Origin: Pomphorhynchus laevis
Taxonomy: Eukaryota; Acanthocephala; Palaeacanthocephala; Echinorhynchida; Pomphorhynchidae
Assembly: GCA_012934845.2 (NCBI GenBank)
Contig: WNNJ02000927.1
Span: 1-64,000 of the forward strand
Length of the DNA stretch: 64,000 nucleotides
Direction: 5' to 3'
A program made the position numbers and the translations under genes. Position 1 is the first letter of the stretch; each line of letters starts with the position of its first letter. Shown piece by piece: positions 44,439-55,649 of this stretch. The notes beneath the pieces were generated by a model. The model was not told the DNA's origin and searched no databases. It worked only from the letters and a program-made list of their open reading frames with translations.

Positions 44439-45043
44439 GTAAGTTTCAAAAAGTGCTGTACCTTTGAACCTATTTATTCACAAGTTTTTAAGACACTTAT
44501 TTTATGTTTCCTATTAGGAAGATGTTGATGTAGTTAACATCATAGTATCATCTAGATATTGATCATACGATATTTATGATCAATAACTATGATGTGGCAT
44601 AAAAATCACAATGCACTATTCCTATCACACATGAACTAAGTCGCACATAAACCTTGACGTTTTACTCAAATTTATAAAAATATTATTCTGCTGAGATTAT
44701 TCAATATATAAATTCATACGAAATACTACACCTGCCATCATCGAACTTAGAATGTCTCTGTAGAAATATAGATGTTTGTTTTACTCTTCGATTCAAGTAA
44801 TATTTCAAATTATGGCCAACTATTTTCAATCACGATTTGTCCGAAAAGTTGTAGTCAATGTTAATAATTTGCTTCCACAAAAGTAATTTCGATTTGCAAT
44901 CAAGCTTGATACCTCGGTCATTGTCATTGATCAATTTCTTAACTTGTCTATAATTTATTAACATCCATATATTTTCATTTCTATAACATTTGATCTATTC
45001 TTCTTTAATATCGAATTTATCAATACTTTAGATCTAAGCTGAG

Positions 45044-45121
45044 CGAAAATATAATAAAGAAAGAACGTCGAATGCTTGATAGCTCATGGGCATCCGTGTA
45101 CAGCGCTTCTAGAATGGCAAG
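45044..45121 (+). CDS. FERM gene exon 11 (after the FERM domain)
   Basis: CTGAG acceptor and GCAAG|GTATTC donor, phase 2 in and out. Reads ENIIKKERRMLDSSWASVYS and ASRMAR. There is no domain match; it is supported by phase, an open frame and codon composition. The alternative acceptor at 45,038 gives a stop. Confidence 0.6.
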
Positions 45122-45573
45122 GTATTCATTTTTATAAATAAATACAATCAGTGATTTTATTTATTCAAATTTACGTCCATAATCGCCGCAACACGTTATT
45201 GCTTTTTAAATCAATCAATCACTGATCGAGTTTGGTCTATTTTTGATTCATAATTATGAAAACATTAAATACTACAAATTATTTAATTATTTATGTTACA
45301 AATGATTCTTTTTAAATTAGAATATAGAAAATCTTCAGTTTTAGCATAAGGTCAAGATCAGCAAAACAGCTGAACGCTTATATATATTAAATATTCAATT
45401 TTAAAATTATCTTTGACCTATTAGATATTGTACTGAAACAGGCTTGTAAAACATAAAAGTTATATTCGAATAAATTGTAATTCTAACTATGATATATTGC
45501 CTGACATAAATTATGATTGTATTTAAACTATATTTAAAATTGTAAACAGTTGATTATTGATCCATTATTGATA

Positions 45574-45762
45574 AAGAATTATTGGAGCTGTGTCAAAAAA
45601 GCGGGAAACGTTTTTATTTGATATTTCACTAACCTCTGTTAGCATCTTCAGAAAATTACAATCCAATGATTATTATTTTCTATAGATGATGCTAACAGAG
45701 GTTAGCGAAGTATAAAATAAAACTGTTTCCCCCTTTTATGATCCAGCTCTAATAATTCTTTA
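45574..45762. mobile_element. Palindromic MITE-like element, TTAGC family, copy 2
   Basis: Arms of about 75-80 bp. AAAGAATTATTGGAGCTG at the left is mirrored by CAGCTCTAATAATTCTTT at the right, and CTAACCTCTGTTAGCATC occurs inside both arms. Same family as 6,101-6,231. Confidence 0.75.
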
Positions 45763-45840
45763 ATATTATTAAGTTATAATTTTTTAATGCAAATAAATTT
45801 ATCTACAACAAATAAAATTTTCCAAACATATATCAATTTT

Positions 45841-45952
45841 TGTTTTAAAATATTCGCTAGTAACTACTAGCATCTTCAGAAAATTATCTGTTCAAAATTA
45901 TCTGCAATTTTCTGAATATGATAGTTAGTTATTTACTAGCGAAAAATCAAAA
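45841..45952. mobile_element. Palindromic MITE-like element, TTAGC family, copy 3 (diverged)
   Basis: ATTCGCTAGTAACTACTAGC, ATCTTCAGAAAATTATCTG and an imperfect inverted copy around a loop of about 11 bp. Only about 80 bp from copy 2. It shares the ATCTTCAGAAAATTA core with copy 2. Confidence 0.6.
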
Positions 45953-46029
45953 TATTTTTTTGTCTTTTAACTATACCTGATAGTTCCTGGAAATTTAAAA
46001 TTTAAATACAGATCAGGATGGATATATTT

Positions 46030-46424
46030 CTAATCAATTTTTGTGGTAAAATTACTTCTGCGAAGTCTTAATATATCTGCCAGAAGTCTTTTAATATGGT
46101 AGGTTTTTGTCTCATTCTCTATGTCATAGAGACTGCCTTTACTATTAATAATGGGATATTCGTTCTTAGCGCCTTTATGCAATCGGCGTAATCTATTTAT
46201 TTGGATTCGCATTTTTTACGAGCTACTTGCTTGATTGTATAGTCTACAATACGACCAATTTCACCAACTGTCCAAAACATTGTAGGGATCAAAGTGTCCT
46301 GCTCGATTTTGAGTATGCTCTCATTATATTTAGCACTTTTCTTTCTTTGTGGTATATGAAGGGATCTGTTATTCGACTCATTAGTATACTGCGCTAAGTT
46401 GTTGAATATACATATTATATGCAT
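46030..46424 (-). mobile_element. LINE B-like C-terminal fragment
   Basis: The minus strand reads IPQRKKSAKYNESILKIEQ and PTMFWTVGEIGRIVDYTIKQ, then LLADILRLRRS, matching in order the LINE B C-terminal block (QRKIGKYGERISRFE, FPIIFAANGGAGEI). One frameshift near 46,205 separates two open frames. AATATTATTAATAAT-type repeats adjoin the 5' side. A 5'-truncated, old copy. Confidence 0.5.
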
Positions 46425-46560
46425 ATTAAACTATAATTAATTCAATACTAATATTATTAATAATATGTTCCTAAAAACGTTTGTGAGATAAATAATATGC
46501 AATAAATAATATACATTATAAATAACATACAATCAAACGGGATAGTGACGATAACGAATC

Positions 46561-46779
46561 ACCATAACAGAACAGTATGCAAATAAGCGATTCTGCCCTT
46601 GTAATGGTCAAACAGCTGTTTGTAAGGGCTGTGTGTGCGTTCGAACTGATAAGCAATGCATTAATTGTTGTGCATACCAATGCTTAAATCGAGACCGATT
46701 GATTCGATCCAATCAATATAACAACAAACATACAGTTAAATTATCAACACAATATTCGAAAACGATGAACTGGGAATGA
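46561..46779 (+). CDS. LINE Cys-cluster N-terminal remnant, no start codon
   Basis: An open frame with CPCNGQTAVCKGCVCVRTDK then QCINCCAYQCLNRD, the same spacing as the N-terminal Cys cluster of LINE B (4,545 end). It has no Met before the cluster and ends in a TGA that overlaps the ATG of the next frame as ATGA (46,776-46,779). Either a family-B 5' piece joined to LINE A, or a genuine upstream ORF of this LINE A lineage. Confidence 0.6.
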   Translation, partial: TITEQYANKRFCPCNGQTAVCKGCVCVRTDKQCINCCAYQCLNRDRLIRSNQYNNKHTVKLSTQYSKTMNWE

Positions 46780-47111
46780 CAGAAAACGCCGTAAAGACTA
46801 TCTCAATCGAAATGAAGTGTACTGCGGATAATTGCAACGTGTATTCAACGGTAATCCTTCCGAGAAGGCTTTCTATAGATTTACTGGCCCAAGATTACCT
46901 CTGTGGATTTTGTTCAGCTAAAGCAATCAACGAAACCCGAATTGAAATAACTATACTTATAAGCCAGTTGATATCTAATGATTCAAATAGTTGCTGGACA
47001 GACAAAGTGCGTATACATAGAATAGTAAATGAAAATCTATCAACTCCTTCCTCAATCGTTGCATCAATAAGCAGCTATCTCATGTTGTTTGTTCTTTTCA
47101 ACGCACACTAG
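46776..47111 (+). CDS. LINE A ORF1 N-terminal part
   Basis: 111 codons. MKCTADNCNVYSTVILPRRL and DYLCGFCSAKA give a CxxxxC...CxxC pattern shared with copy 2, likely a small zinc finger for RNA binding. The remainder (ISQLISNDSNSCWTDKVRI and on) has no recognised fold. The frame ends early; the RRM-like block continues in another frame near 47,180. Confidence 0.55.
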   Translation: MTENAVKTISIEMKCTADNCNVYSTVILPRRLSIDLLAQDYLCGFCSAKAINETRIEITILISQLISNDSNSCWTDKVRIHRIVNENLSTPSSIVASISSYLMLFVLFNAH

Positions 47112-47455
47112 AGGTAGATAAATCTTATTCTAAATTACCAAACTCTCTTGATAGGGAAAGCGCCAGGGGGCCATAAATCTGATAGTTCGTAATTTACCCG
47201 TTTCTGAAAGCGAGCAAGAAGTTATAATAAATCTCTTTGAGGAAATTGGTTGTCCTTTGGTCGGACAAAAACTAGATTTTCATCGACTCCCTGCACTTCA
47301 TACTAAATCTCTAGTGGTTTCATCAAGTAGGGAGGCCCACGCAGTTAATGAGAGCTTACCAGTACTCGGCAAATTTTCGTCTACAGGAACCAACGATCTT
47401 TCAAATCCAGCCAATATATAACTAACGATTAAAGATGATTTAAATCTCCGAGTAT

Positions 47456-47640
47456 ATATTCCAGTTAATTCTTAAATTAATACTCAAACAGATTATCCAG
47501 TTGATCATCAATTAAATCCTTTAGTGGACTTTTCTGTAAATCCTTCAGTAAATCATCAACAAAATTCTCAAGTAAAGGCTCCAGTAAATCCTCCAGCAAC
47601 TCTTCAAGTAAATCATCCAGTGTATCCTCTAATTGATCCG
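47456..47640. repeat. Degenerate short repeats within LINE A ORF1
   Basis: Irregular 12-15-bp units of the type CCAGTAAATCCTCC and TCAAGTAAATCATCC, coding for a Pro/Val/Asn-rich linker between the RRM-like block and the endonuclease. Confidence 0.6.
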
Positions 47641-47669
47641 ACTCTGCTGCTTCCCAAGTCTTCCTGAAA

Positions 47670-48290
47670 ATTGGCCGTCTTAAATATCCGCTCTATTAGC
47701 AACAAGGTTGATTCAGTATGTGATCTTTTCCTTCATTAATCTTTCGATGTTTTGTGCTTACCTGAATCTTGCCACGTTGATCACAATAATCACTTTCTTA
47801 AACTCTTCCGCTCTTTAAATCTATCTGTGGTCGATAAGGCTCGTCAACTACCTATTAGTTCAAATCGATCAACTAACCACGGTGGTCTTATAGCTTTCTC
47901 TTACCATTGGTCTCCGTTGCAATCGTTATCGTTGCCATTTGTTCCTCTTACTTACGAACTACTTGGGTTCCGTGTATAAGCCGCTCGTTGTTTCTCTATA
48001 TCTTCTTATTATATTGACCTTGATCATGTTATCCGTCTGACTTTTTTTCTGTGAACTGTCAAACTTACTTTAATTTTCCTCTCCTGTTTACCTTGCGTTG
48101 TATTAGGTGATATAAATGTTCGCTTAGACCGTCCTTGTGATTCCAATACCCTAAAGACGATTTTTACATTTAACGATCATGATTTTCAAATCATGTCTCC
48201 TCATTATTCTTCTGATACCCATATTCTTGGCGGTACCCTCGATATTGTTGCTCTACCTTCGCGTATTGCCTTGTCTTCTACATTGTGATA
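47670..48290 (+). pseudogene. LINE A apurinic-type endonuclease remnant
   Basis: Pieces read VLNIRSISNKVDSV (the N-terminal LNxRSLxNK strand), FDVLCLPESCH (the catalytic Glu in the usual TET/PES position), STNHGGLIAFSYHW (GGG-like loop), CIRxDINVRLD (GDFN-like) and THILGGTLDIV (THxxGxxLDLV). Multiple breaks. Confidence 0.7.
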
Positions 48291-49012
48291 TCTGATTCTG
48301 CTCTATATGACAACTTCCTTGTTACCTGCTCTCTTCGTTGTTAAAAATCAATGTTCCTGCAAACATTATCTCGTGTCGCTCCTGGAAATTTCTCGACTTT
48401 TCCGTTCTTCGCTCTCATATTAACCGCTCTCCGTTAATGTATCCTTATATCTACAAATCCCCCCAATTACCTATGTACCCTCTTCAAAAATGTATTTTGC
48501 TCTATCATCGATAAAATTGTTCATCTTAAAACCTTTGTTCAATCAAGTCACTATCGTGCAATATGGTTCGACACTGAGATTATGACTTCAAAACGCCTCC
48601 TGTGTCGTTCTTTCAGAACTTATCATCGTTATCTCAGACTATCTTCAGAACTTGACTCATCCGTTTATCGTAACCAATTCTTTGCTCTTCGTCGTTCGCA
48701 TAAGCAACTCCTGCGTGGCGCAACAAACTGGCTTCCGCTAATGACTCTCGAACTAAATTGAAAACTCAATTATCTACTTTCTCGTTCCTCTGTCACATCC
48801 ACTCTTGATCCTTATCAATGCTCTGATTACCTAATTTCAAAATCTATTTATCTAATCGATTCGATCATCGTCCTTCCACAAACTTGTATCTCGATTATTC
48901 GTATCCCTGAGCTCTTTTACCTAATTGCGGTATCTGAAAGGTATCTTGCCTTCTTATTTCGTCAACCTGTAAGTCCTCTCCCGCCGATCCCATCCCTACT
49001 CGAGTTCTCGGA

Positions 49013-50069
49013 TTGTTGTTAACATACTTAACACCTTTCCTTACCAGCCTCTTTAACTCGTCAATCCGAAATCGAAAATTAGTTGTTCTTTGGAAAATAG
49101 CCATTGTTCGTCCCCTACTTAAAAAGTCCTCTCTTTACCCCTATTTTCCTTCATCTTATCGTCCAATATCAATTCTACCAACCTTGTCTAAAATTATTGA
49201 ACCCATTGTCTTAGATCAGATCAACAAGTATCTCTCTTCATCGCAAAGGACTTTGTAGTGTGGTAATATCGCTCGATCTTTCATCTGCATTCGACATTGT
49301 CGATCCCAAAATCCTTCTTTCTCGTCTTCGCTATCATTATGGCTTCTATTCTTCCACCATGGCTTGCTTCTCTTCGTATCTCTATGATTGATCATTTTCC
49401 GTCCATTCTAATTAAACGTGTTCTTCTCTTTCTTGTGGTGTACATCAAGGTTTAGTACTTGTCCCTATTCTATTTATGCTTCTTCTTGGAGATTTATATT
49501 TTATAACTAATAAATTCTGCTTCAGAGTAATGCAGTACGCTGATGATATACTTCTTTATTCTCACTCATCTCATCATTCCTTAAGCCAGCTTTTCATATC
49601 CTCGTCAAATTGTCTTCATACTCTATCAGAACATTTAATTTCTTTGCGCATGTCTCTCAATCCTACCAAATCTAAAGTGTTATGGATTTTACCCTCCACT
49701 GTTTCTATATTTCCTCCTCTGTATCTTCAGACCACAATTATTCCTGCTGTAGAAAAACAAGTATTTCTAGGTATTCACTTCGGCAATAGCCTGCATCTCT
49801 ATCTCTTCATTCGTGATAAAACTAGATCTTCAAATATTCTTCTACGTTATATTCGTCTCGTCAGAAATTCTCTAGATTTTAGTTCATGTAAATCTCTTAT
49901 CTCATCCTTCTTTTCCCACGTATTGATTACTGTCTTAGCCTTCTCGTCTCATCTTCAAAGTCATCCGTTAAACCTCTTCAGCGCCTCGTTAACACTGCTG
50001 TGCGCATCCTTTTTCGACTTCGTCAATACGATTATCATATCTCCTATTTATCAAAACTTGCATGGCTAA
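49013..50069 (+). pseudogene. LINE A copy 3 reverse transcriptase remnant
   Basis: SLFNSSIRNRKLVVLWKIAI, VRPLLKKSSLYPYFPSSYRP, then motif A ISLDLSSAFDIVD near 49,265, a damaged GVHQGLVL-type motif B near 49,440, and motif C MQYADDILLYSH near 49,530, followed by NPTKSKVLWILPS. Four or more frame changes. The catalytic Asp pair remains. Confidence 0.75.
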
Positions 50070-50440
50070 GTATTAAATATCGCGTTCATTTTCGTCTGCT
50101 TTGTCTAACCTATCGCCTTCAATTGTAATTCTTCTTATCTCTATTTGCCAACTCTAAGTGAATCTCGCTCTCTTTCTACTCGCCTACATTCCTGTGCTTC
50201 TCTTCTGCTACACGTACCTCTCCACTCAACCAACTATGTCCGTCCATCCCTACATATTGCTGCTACTCTCCTTTGAAATTCCCTATCCGGTAATCTGCGA
50301 TCTTCATCCTCATTCCAATTTTTCAAAAAGTAACTATAGTCAATGCTACTAAACGAGAAACTATTTTTTCAATCAGTTTCGCTTTTGTGGGCTTGTAAGC
50401 ACACAGTCTGTGTGCATTTGCCACATTAAAAAAACTTTCC

Positions 50441-51303
50441 TAATCTTAATAACTTAAGTACCGCCGAGGCTTGTACATATCTTATCTCCAAGATCATTGA
50501 AAAGTTTCATTCAGCTCGTCATGCTTACTTATTTGGAAGGTGTGAGAAGTACATGCCATCAAAAAGTGGCAACCTCTGACTACATGTGCACACACTTATT
50601 GTTTGAATTCAAACATTTGTCGAGATAAAGTCTAAACAAATCGATGGAATTTAACACCACAAGTTATGAGTTAAAAGGTAATCTTAAGTCACACTATGCT
50701 GATTACATAATGATAGTACAACACTAGATCGGTTATATGTCCCTTTATTTTTTATGTTGTCACTTTTTATGATGTCCTTTGTCGTAAGACGGTAGTTGTA
50801 TAATAAATGGTTCAAATTATTATTAATAACAATATTATTAATGTAATATAAAATTACTTTATTTTATTATTGAATATATATATCAGCGTTTGACTATAAA
50901 TTATTTATTGTTTTGTTTACATTACATGCAAATATTTTAAGAAATGAATATTTAATGATGTTTTAGTTTTAAGGGGATTGAATTTCGAAATCTGATAAAG
51001 ATTATCATCTACTTTGAATTTATTAACTGTCACCATATATTTTAGATTTCTTAATCATGATACAATATTATCACAGTGTAAAAAGACATTAATCGATAAA
51101 AAATTAAACCTTGGAATATTTATACTATACCTATCCTTGATACAATATTGATAAGACGACCGGATGAATTATTAATAATCAATTAATATTTGTATTTTCT
51201 TTTATGAATCGAATTTATGCCAACCTAAAGACAATTTTACTAGAGGAAATTTTCACCTCATTTATAATTTAGTCTCAAATATGCTCATTGTCCCCAAAAT
51301 TTT
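50441..51303. other. Unassigned intron DNA
   Basis: Between LINE A and the fold-back elements. A somewhat GC-richer start (50,450-50,750) has no readable motif; the remainder is AT-rich. Confidence 0.35.
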
Positions 51304-51629
51304 ATGAAAAAACAGCTGGACAATCAAAATTCTATTTTTAGCAAAATCAAAATAGGTGTATTCAAATTTTCAAACACAACTATGTTCATCATCATGAGTT
51401 GTATCAGTGGCTGTTAAACTTTGTGCATTTTTATACCGTTTCAGGAAAACATATTATTTTATTCTTTAAACTAACCGATGTGTAGCTGTTCCTGAAATGG
51501 TATAAAATGCACAAATTATAGCAACTACTGATACAATTATGATGATGAATAGTGTTGTTTCTGAAATTTTGAATACAACTTTCTTGATTTCGATAAAATA
51601 GAATTTTGAATGTCCAGTTGTTTTTCATC
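51304..51629. mobile_element. Palindromic fold-back element 1 (about 140-bp arms)
   Basis: AAAACAGCTGGACAATCAAA, TTCATCATCAT and GCATTTTTATACCGTTTCAG on the left are mirrored by CTGAAATGGTATAAAATGC, ATGATGATGAA and TGTCCAGTTGTTTTT on the right. The loop is about 40-50 bp. No coding capacity. Confidence 0.75.
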
Positions 51630-51638
51630 AAATTTAGT

Positions 51639-51862
51639 TATTGATTAATGAAGCGAGTGAAGTTTAATTATTTTTAATTTATATTTTAAATTCAAAATTT
51701 GTATATCTAACAGCTGTGCTCATCAAGTTATACAAACACAAACAATAAAATTCAATAAAAGTATTTTATTGTGTGAACTTTATTCGAATTTTATTGTTTG
51801 TGTTTGTATGACCTGGTGATGAATGCAGCAGTAAATCTCATTCGCTTCATTAATCAATGACT
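51639..51862. mobile_element. Palindromic fold-back element 2, adjacent
   Basis: The outer ATTGATTAATGAAGCG is mirrored by CGCTTCATTAATCAAT, and the inner ACAAACACAAACAATAAAAT by its exact complement. Starts 10 bp after element 1; unrelated in sequence. Confidence 0.72.
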
Positions 51863-52034
51863 GGATTGATTTATTAAATGCAGTAAATATGCCCTCTTTA
51901 GTACGGATAAAAAATGTTCTTAAGCTTCATCGATTCATTAACTAGTAACTAATAAATAAATGAGTGAACACCTGATTTATAACAACAGCAATTTCTTAAC
52001 AAGAAAAAACAAATAATACACAGGATTTTTCCTA

Positions 52035-53433
52035 TCAACTACAGGTCCGGGTATCGGATCGTGGAGGAAGTGCACGAACCAAACTACTTCTTACATCGCG
52101 ATCCTGAGCGACAGACCAAACTTTTTTTATTAGCCCAAGGCGGTCTTCGTTTAGTTTCAAGATTTGATCTCTACACTGGTATCGAGGTCTACCTCGCGAT
52201 CTCTTTCCAGAGAGTCCGGTCCGGAAAACTCTCCAAGGAAGGCGATTCCTAGACATCCTCAGAACGTGTCCTAGCCACATCAGCTGACTTTCTCCGATGT
52301 GTAGAAGCAGCGAGTTTACTCCGAGTCCATACCGGATGAGCGAATTTATAACCTTATCTATAAGACTAAGACCGGCCACACCGCGAAGGAACCTCATTTC
52401 GGTCGCCTGTATCCGAGATATTATCCTTCCGTTCTTTTCCCAAAGCTCGTGACCATAGGTAAAGATATGAACGAAGATTGCATGGTAAACCGAAAGCTTC
52501 GCCTGAAGACTCAACTCCCGCTTCACCACGACAGACCTGTACAAAGAACGCATTGAGGCGTTAGCTGCACAAATCCGCTTATCAATCTCCTTGATGTTCC
52601 TGCCGTTCCTCGATAATACCCTGAGATACTTGAAATCCTCCACATCAGGAAGAACCTTTTTCAAATCCGGATTGACATTGACAACTGAATCCGAGACGAG
52701 CACATAGAGACCGTCTTGGAGGTACTAACTAACATCCCTGCCGCTTGACATTCCATCGTGAATCGATCTAGTAGGTATTGTAAGTCCTCAGGACAACAAT
52801 CCAACAAAACAACGCCATCTGCAAAAAGCAGAGATGGTATCCTGATGGAACCGAACTGAAGACCGACATCCGTCAGAGCAGCCCTTCCCGAAATTTTGAT
52901 AATGTAAACAAGGAACAAAAGTACAGACAAAGGACAACCTTGACATAGCCCAACACCTACTGGAAATGATTCAAACTTCCTACCTAGAACACGAAAACAA
53001 CTCATACTTTGTTCATACAGAGAAGCCACAGCTACCTTAAGATAGTGTGGTACTCCATACTCCCTTAGTACCTCCCATTACCTCTCTCGCAGAACTCGGT
53101 CGAACGCCTTCTCCAAATCTACAAAACACATGTAGACCAGTTGAGCGAACTTCCAAGACCGTTTAAGGATAGTTGAGAGAGTAAAGAGCTAATCCGTAGT
53201 TCTACGACCTGGACAAAAGCCGCATTGTTCCTCTTTCAACTGTCCCTCAACTATAGAAGAGGGATGCCCCGATTATTGGAACATACTCTTCGGTCACATT
53301 TTTTAAAGACCGGTACCACAACCCCAGTTCGCCACTCACTAGGAACCTTGCCCGATTTCAATGCAACGTTTAAGATCCGTGTTAGCCACTTCATGCCAAC
53401 AACGTCGAAAGACAAGAATTTATTTAATGTCAA
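52035..53433 (-). pseudogene. LINE E reverse transcriptase and C-terminal tail
   Basis: WLTRILNVALKSGKVPSEWR and VVVPVFKKCDRRVCSNNRG (fingers); motif A is in a broken stretch near 53.1 kb; VGVGLCQGCPLSVLLFLVYI (motif B); SLLFADGVVLL near 52,830 (motif C, second Asp replaced by Gly). The tail at 52,703-52,035 is one open frame of 222 codons: EDFKYLRVLSRNGRNIKEID, LSVYHAIFVHIFTYGHELWE, ATEMRFLRGVAGLSLIDKV and ESQLMWLGHVLRMSRNRLP. The FADG motif means the RT was already inactive or has since mutated. Confidence 0.8.
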
Positions 53434-53823
53434 TCAGCATATATCCTCTCTTGTCATATACAGTTTGAACACTTTTCTGCTTTCCAACATAAAGGCTTCT
53501 GATCGTCCCCCAGAACATCTTCAAAGCTGACCTATAATCAAGTTATAAGTATTCTCCAAACTTCTACCAAAAGCCACCTTCTTCGTTTCGGTAACTGCTC
53601 GAGCTGAAGATCTCTTTGCTCTTCTGTACTTGTCTACAGCTTCCACCGATTTATCTGACAAAGTTGCATTATAAGCCAGCTTCTTCTGTTAAACAAAATC
53701 TCTAGCTGTGTTGTCCACCAAACAGTTCGAGTATTTCCTCCGCGATAAGCACATAAGGCCTTCAAGCCACAACTCTTCACAGTTGCTTTGGCAAGCAAGG
53801 ATCTGAAAATCTCCCATTCCTAA

Positions 53824-54775
53824 TCAATGTTCTTCACCTCTCTCGATCAGCCTAGAGAAGTCTTCCCGGATGTAGCCAGAAAAACGTTCTTTGACAAAGA
53901 CATCTGTCAGACGCTCCCAGCACGCCCTCACACAACGATTGGGTTTACTTGGCTTCTCTTGCATCCGATCGTGCCATCGAAGTTTACTAACTACAAGGTA
54001 GTGATCGGTTGACAGCTCAGCCCTTCTTTTCACACGAATGTCCAGAACATTACGTCGCAGATCTAATGAAACGATTACAAAATCGATCATTTATCTTTGA
54101 CTGAGAGAATCATGATGCCATGTGCATCTATGGATCTCCTTATGTTCAAACATGGTGTTGGTTATGCACAAATTGTTACGAGAACAAAAGTGCAATAATT
54201 CAACACCACTCGCATTCAAATCAGATAGTCCGTTCCTCCCCAAACACTCTCTTCCAAGTGTTACTGTCGCTATCAGCATGAGCATTGAAGTTACCCAATA
54301 GAACGAGGTTACTCCAACCGAAGTACTATCAAGCAGAGCCTGAAGATCTTTCACGAAGGCTGCGTATTCCTAGATAATGTTGGGAGCATACGCACACACA
54401 ACAGTTATCTTCTTTCCTTCTTTGACTAAACGTTTTAGAGACGCCAGCCTTCCGTTCACTGGGTTAAACCTCTCTCTATCATAAGCGACAACCCGGGACT
54501 TGTAAGTATCCCTACATCCGCCTGCCGCGCTTTCCGTTGGTAACTCCCGAATAGTTCAAGGTTCAATCTTGATCTAAAAGTTTAGTTCCATTTCCAGAAT
54601 AGTGAAGAGACGTCACTCCAACTATTTCTAGACCGAAGCGAAACATCTCTTCAACTAATTCTAGTTCTTTCTTCGTCAGCAAAATGACATTATATGTTTC
54701 TACATGAAGGCTAGTTCGCTTCGGATGTTGATGCCTGTTTCTCTGTCTCCGTACTACTGCTTGATCACACGTCAC
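53824..54775 (-). pseudogene. LINE E endonuclease region
   Basis: VETYNVILLTKKELELVEEM (N-terminal strand with WN replaced by YN), FGLEIVGVTSLHYSGNG (TSxH in place of the catalytic TE), GLSDLNASGVELLHFCSRNN, LCITNTMFEHKEIHRCTWHH, then MIDFVIVSLDLRRNVLDIRV and RRAELSTDHYLVVSKLRW (STDH carries the catalytic His). At least two frame breaks separate these blocks; the GDFNAHVG strand is damaged. Confidence 0.75.
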
Positions 54776-54790
54776 CCGACAATGAAAACT

Positions 54791-55189
54791 TCTCCGGTAA
54801 GTTGTGAGTTAACCATTGTTCTTCACACTTAATTTTTATTTTGTAAATTTGTTGCTTGTCATATATAGAATTTGTTTCTTGTCACACTTGATTTATAGCA
54901 TTTTATACTAATTATATAATCCTCGCTGTAATTAGATATTCTGTATTGTAATTTTGATCAACGCTGTACAAACTTTTATTAACAATTTCATTCTAGCAAC
55001 TCACATAGAGTAATATAAATACTCTTCCCTGTATGATAAATAACCAAATCTGCTGCATTTTTATAACATCGCTCTTTAGACAACGTTGTGTATTCAATCT
55101 TGCGTATTAAATTCTGGATTACTTTGAAATTGTAGTTTTGACCGCAATTCAAAATTACAACAGATTTTTCCTTCATATTCCTTGTCGAG
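54791..55189. other. Unassigned DNA with an orphan minus-strand frame
   Basis: Contains most of a 79-codon frame (54,988-55,227, minus) ending ADLVIYHTGKSIYITLCELL, with no family resemblance. Its start lies inside the PLE-like terminal block at 55,190-55,265, so it may be part of an unrecognised relative of that element. Confidence 0.3.
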
Positions 55190-55265
55190 GAATAGAGCCG
55201 AAAACTCATAAAATAGCAATTCCTCAAAATGCCTCTAATCTTAATTCTGATATATCGTCTTTGTC
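55190..55265 (+). repeat. PLE-like 3'-region fragment, second subfamily
   Basis: TCGAGGAATAGAGCCGAAAA, CAATTCCTCAAAATGCCTCT and ATTCTGATATATCGTC follow the order of the PLE core, but ACTCATAAAATAGC replaces CCTGATAGCATAGC. The copy at 55,650-55,870 shares that change. Confidence 0.6.
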
Positions 55266-55649
55266 AAATGATAAGTGATATGTATAATGTTTAATTAATT
55301 TGTTTTATTTGATAATGAACATGATATTTGCAGCTCAGTATCAAGCTGTAAATTGTAGTAACATTTGTCTCGTGACCCCGCGACGCACAAGCTATTGTCA
55401 TCTTTGTTATTTTATTTATAATTTGTTTCGTGAATTTTCCTGAAAAACCAGCTAAATGTTTGATTGCCTAAGGCCAATCGCTTTCCGAAAATTCGTACTA
55501 TCACACGTGTTTTCCTGCGTGTGCTATAACGTTATCGTCCTTCAAATTCTTCTCTTATATAATTGTCGTTTCGTGATAAGTTTTTTGTTTGCCTTCCAAA
55601 AGTTGCTGATTCGCACTTATCAAAAATAATATTATTATGTTTGATATAA

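Larger units (their letters stand above)
46776..50440 (+). mobile_element. LINE family A copy 3, nearly full length but decayed
   Basis: Order: ORF1 zinc-binding start (46,776), RRM-like block near 47,180 (IVRNLPVSESEQEVIINLFE), degenerate Val-Asn-rich repeats, apurinic endonuclease (47.67-48.29 kb), linker, RT (49.0-49.9 kb), tail and the terminus GCATTTGCCACATTAAAAAA. It shows the domain order missing from copy 2. Many stops and shifts; older than copies 1 and 2. In FERM intron 11, sense orientation. Confidence 0.8.
52030..54790 (-). mobile_element. LINE family E (fish-like, RTE/Rex-type wording), decayed
   Basis: Minus-strand element of about 2.8 kb with an apurinic endonuclease (54.78-53.82 kb), linker, RT (53.4-52.66 kb) and tail (52,703-52,035), 5'-incomplete. 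Wording is closely similar to a LINE known to me from teleost genomes: NGLSDLNASGVELLHFCSRN, MFEHKEIHRCTWHHDSLSQR, SLYEQSMSCFRVLGRKFESF and GRPRYQCRD. Several frame breaks. In FERM intron 11, antisense. Confidence 0.8.

Noticed and set aside
48895-49104. Minus frame opposite LINE A RT linker
   Set aside because: Antisense shadow of the LINE A coding strand.
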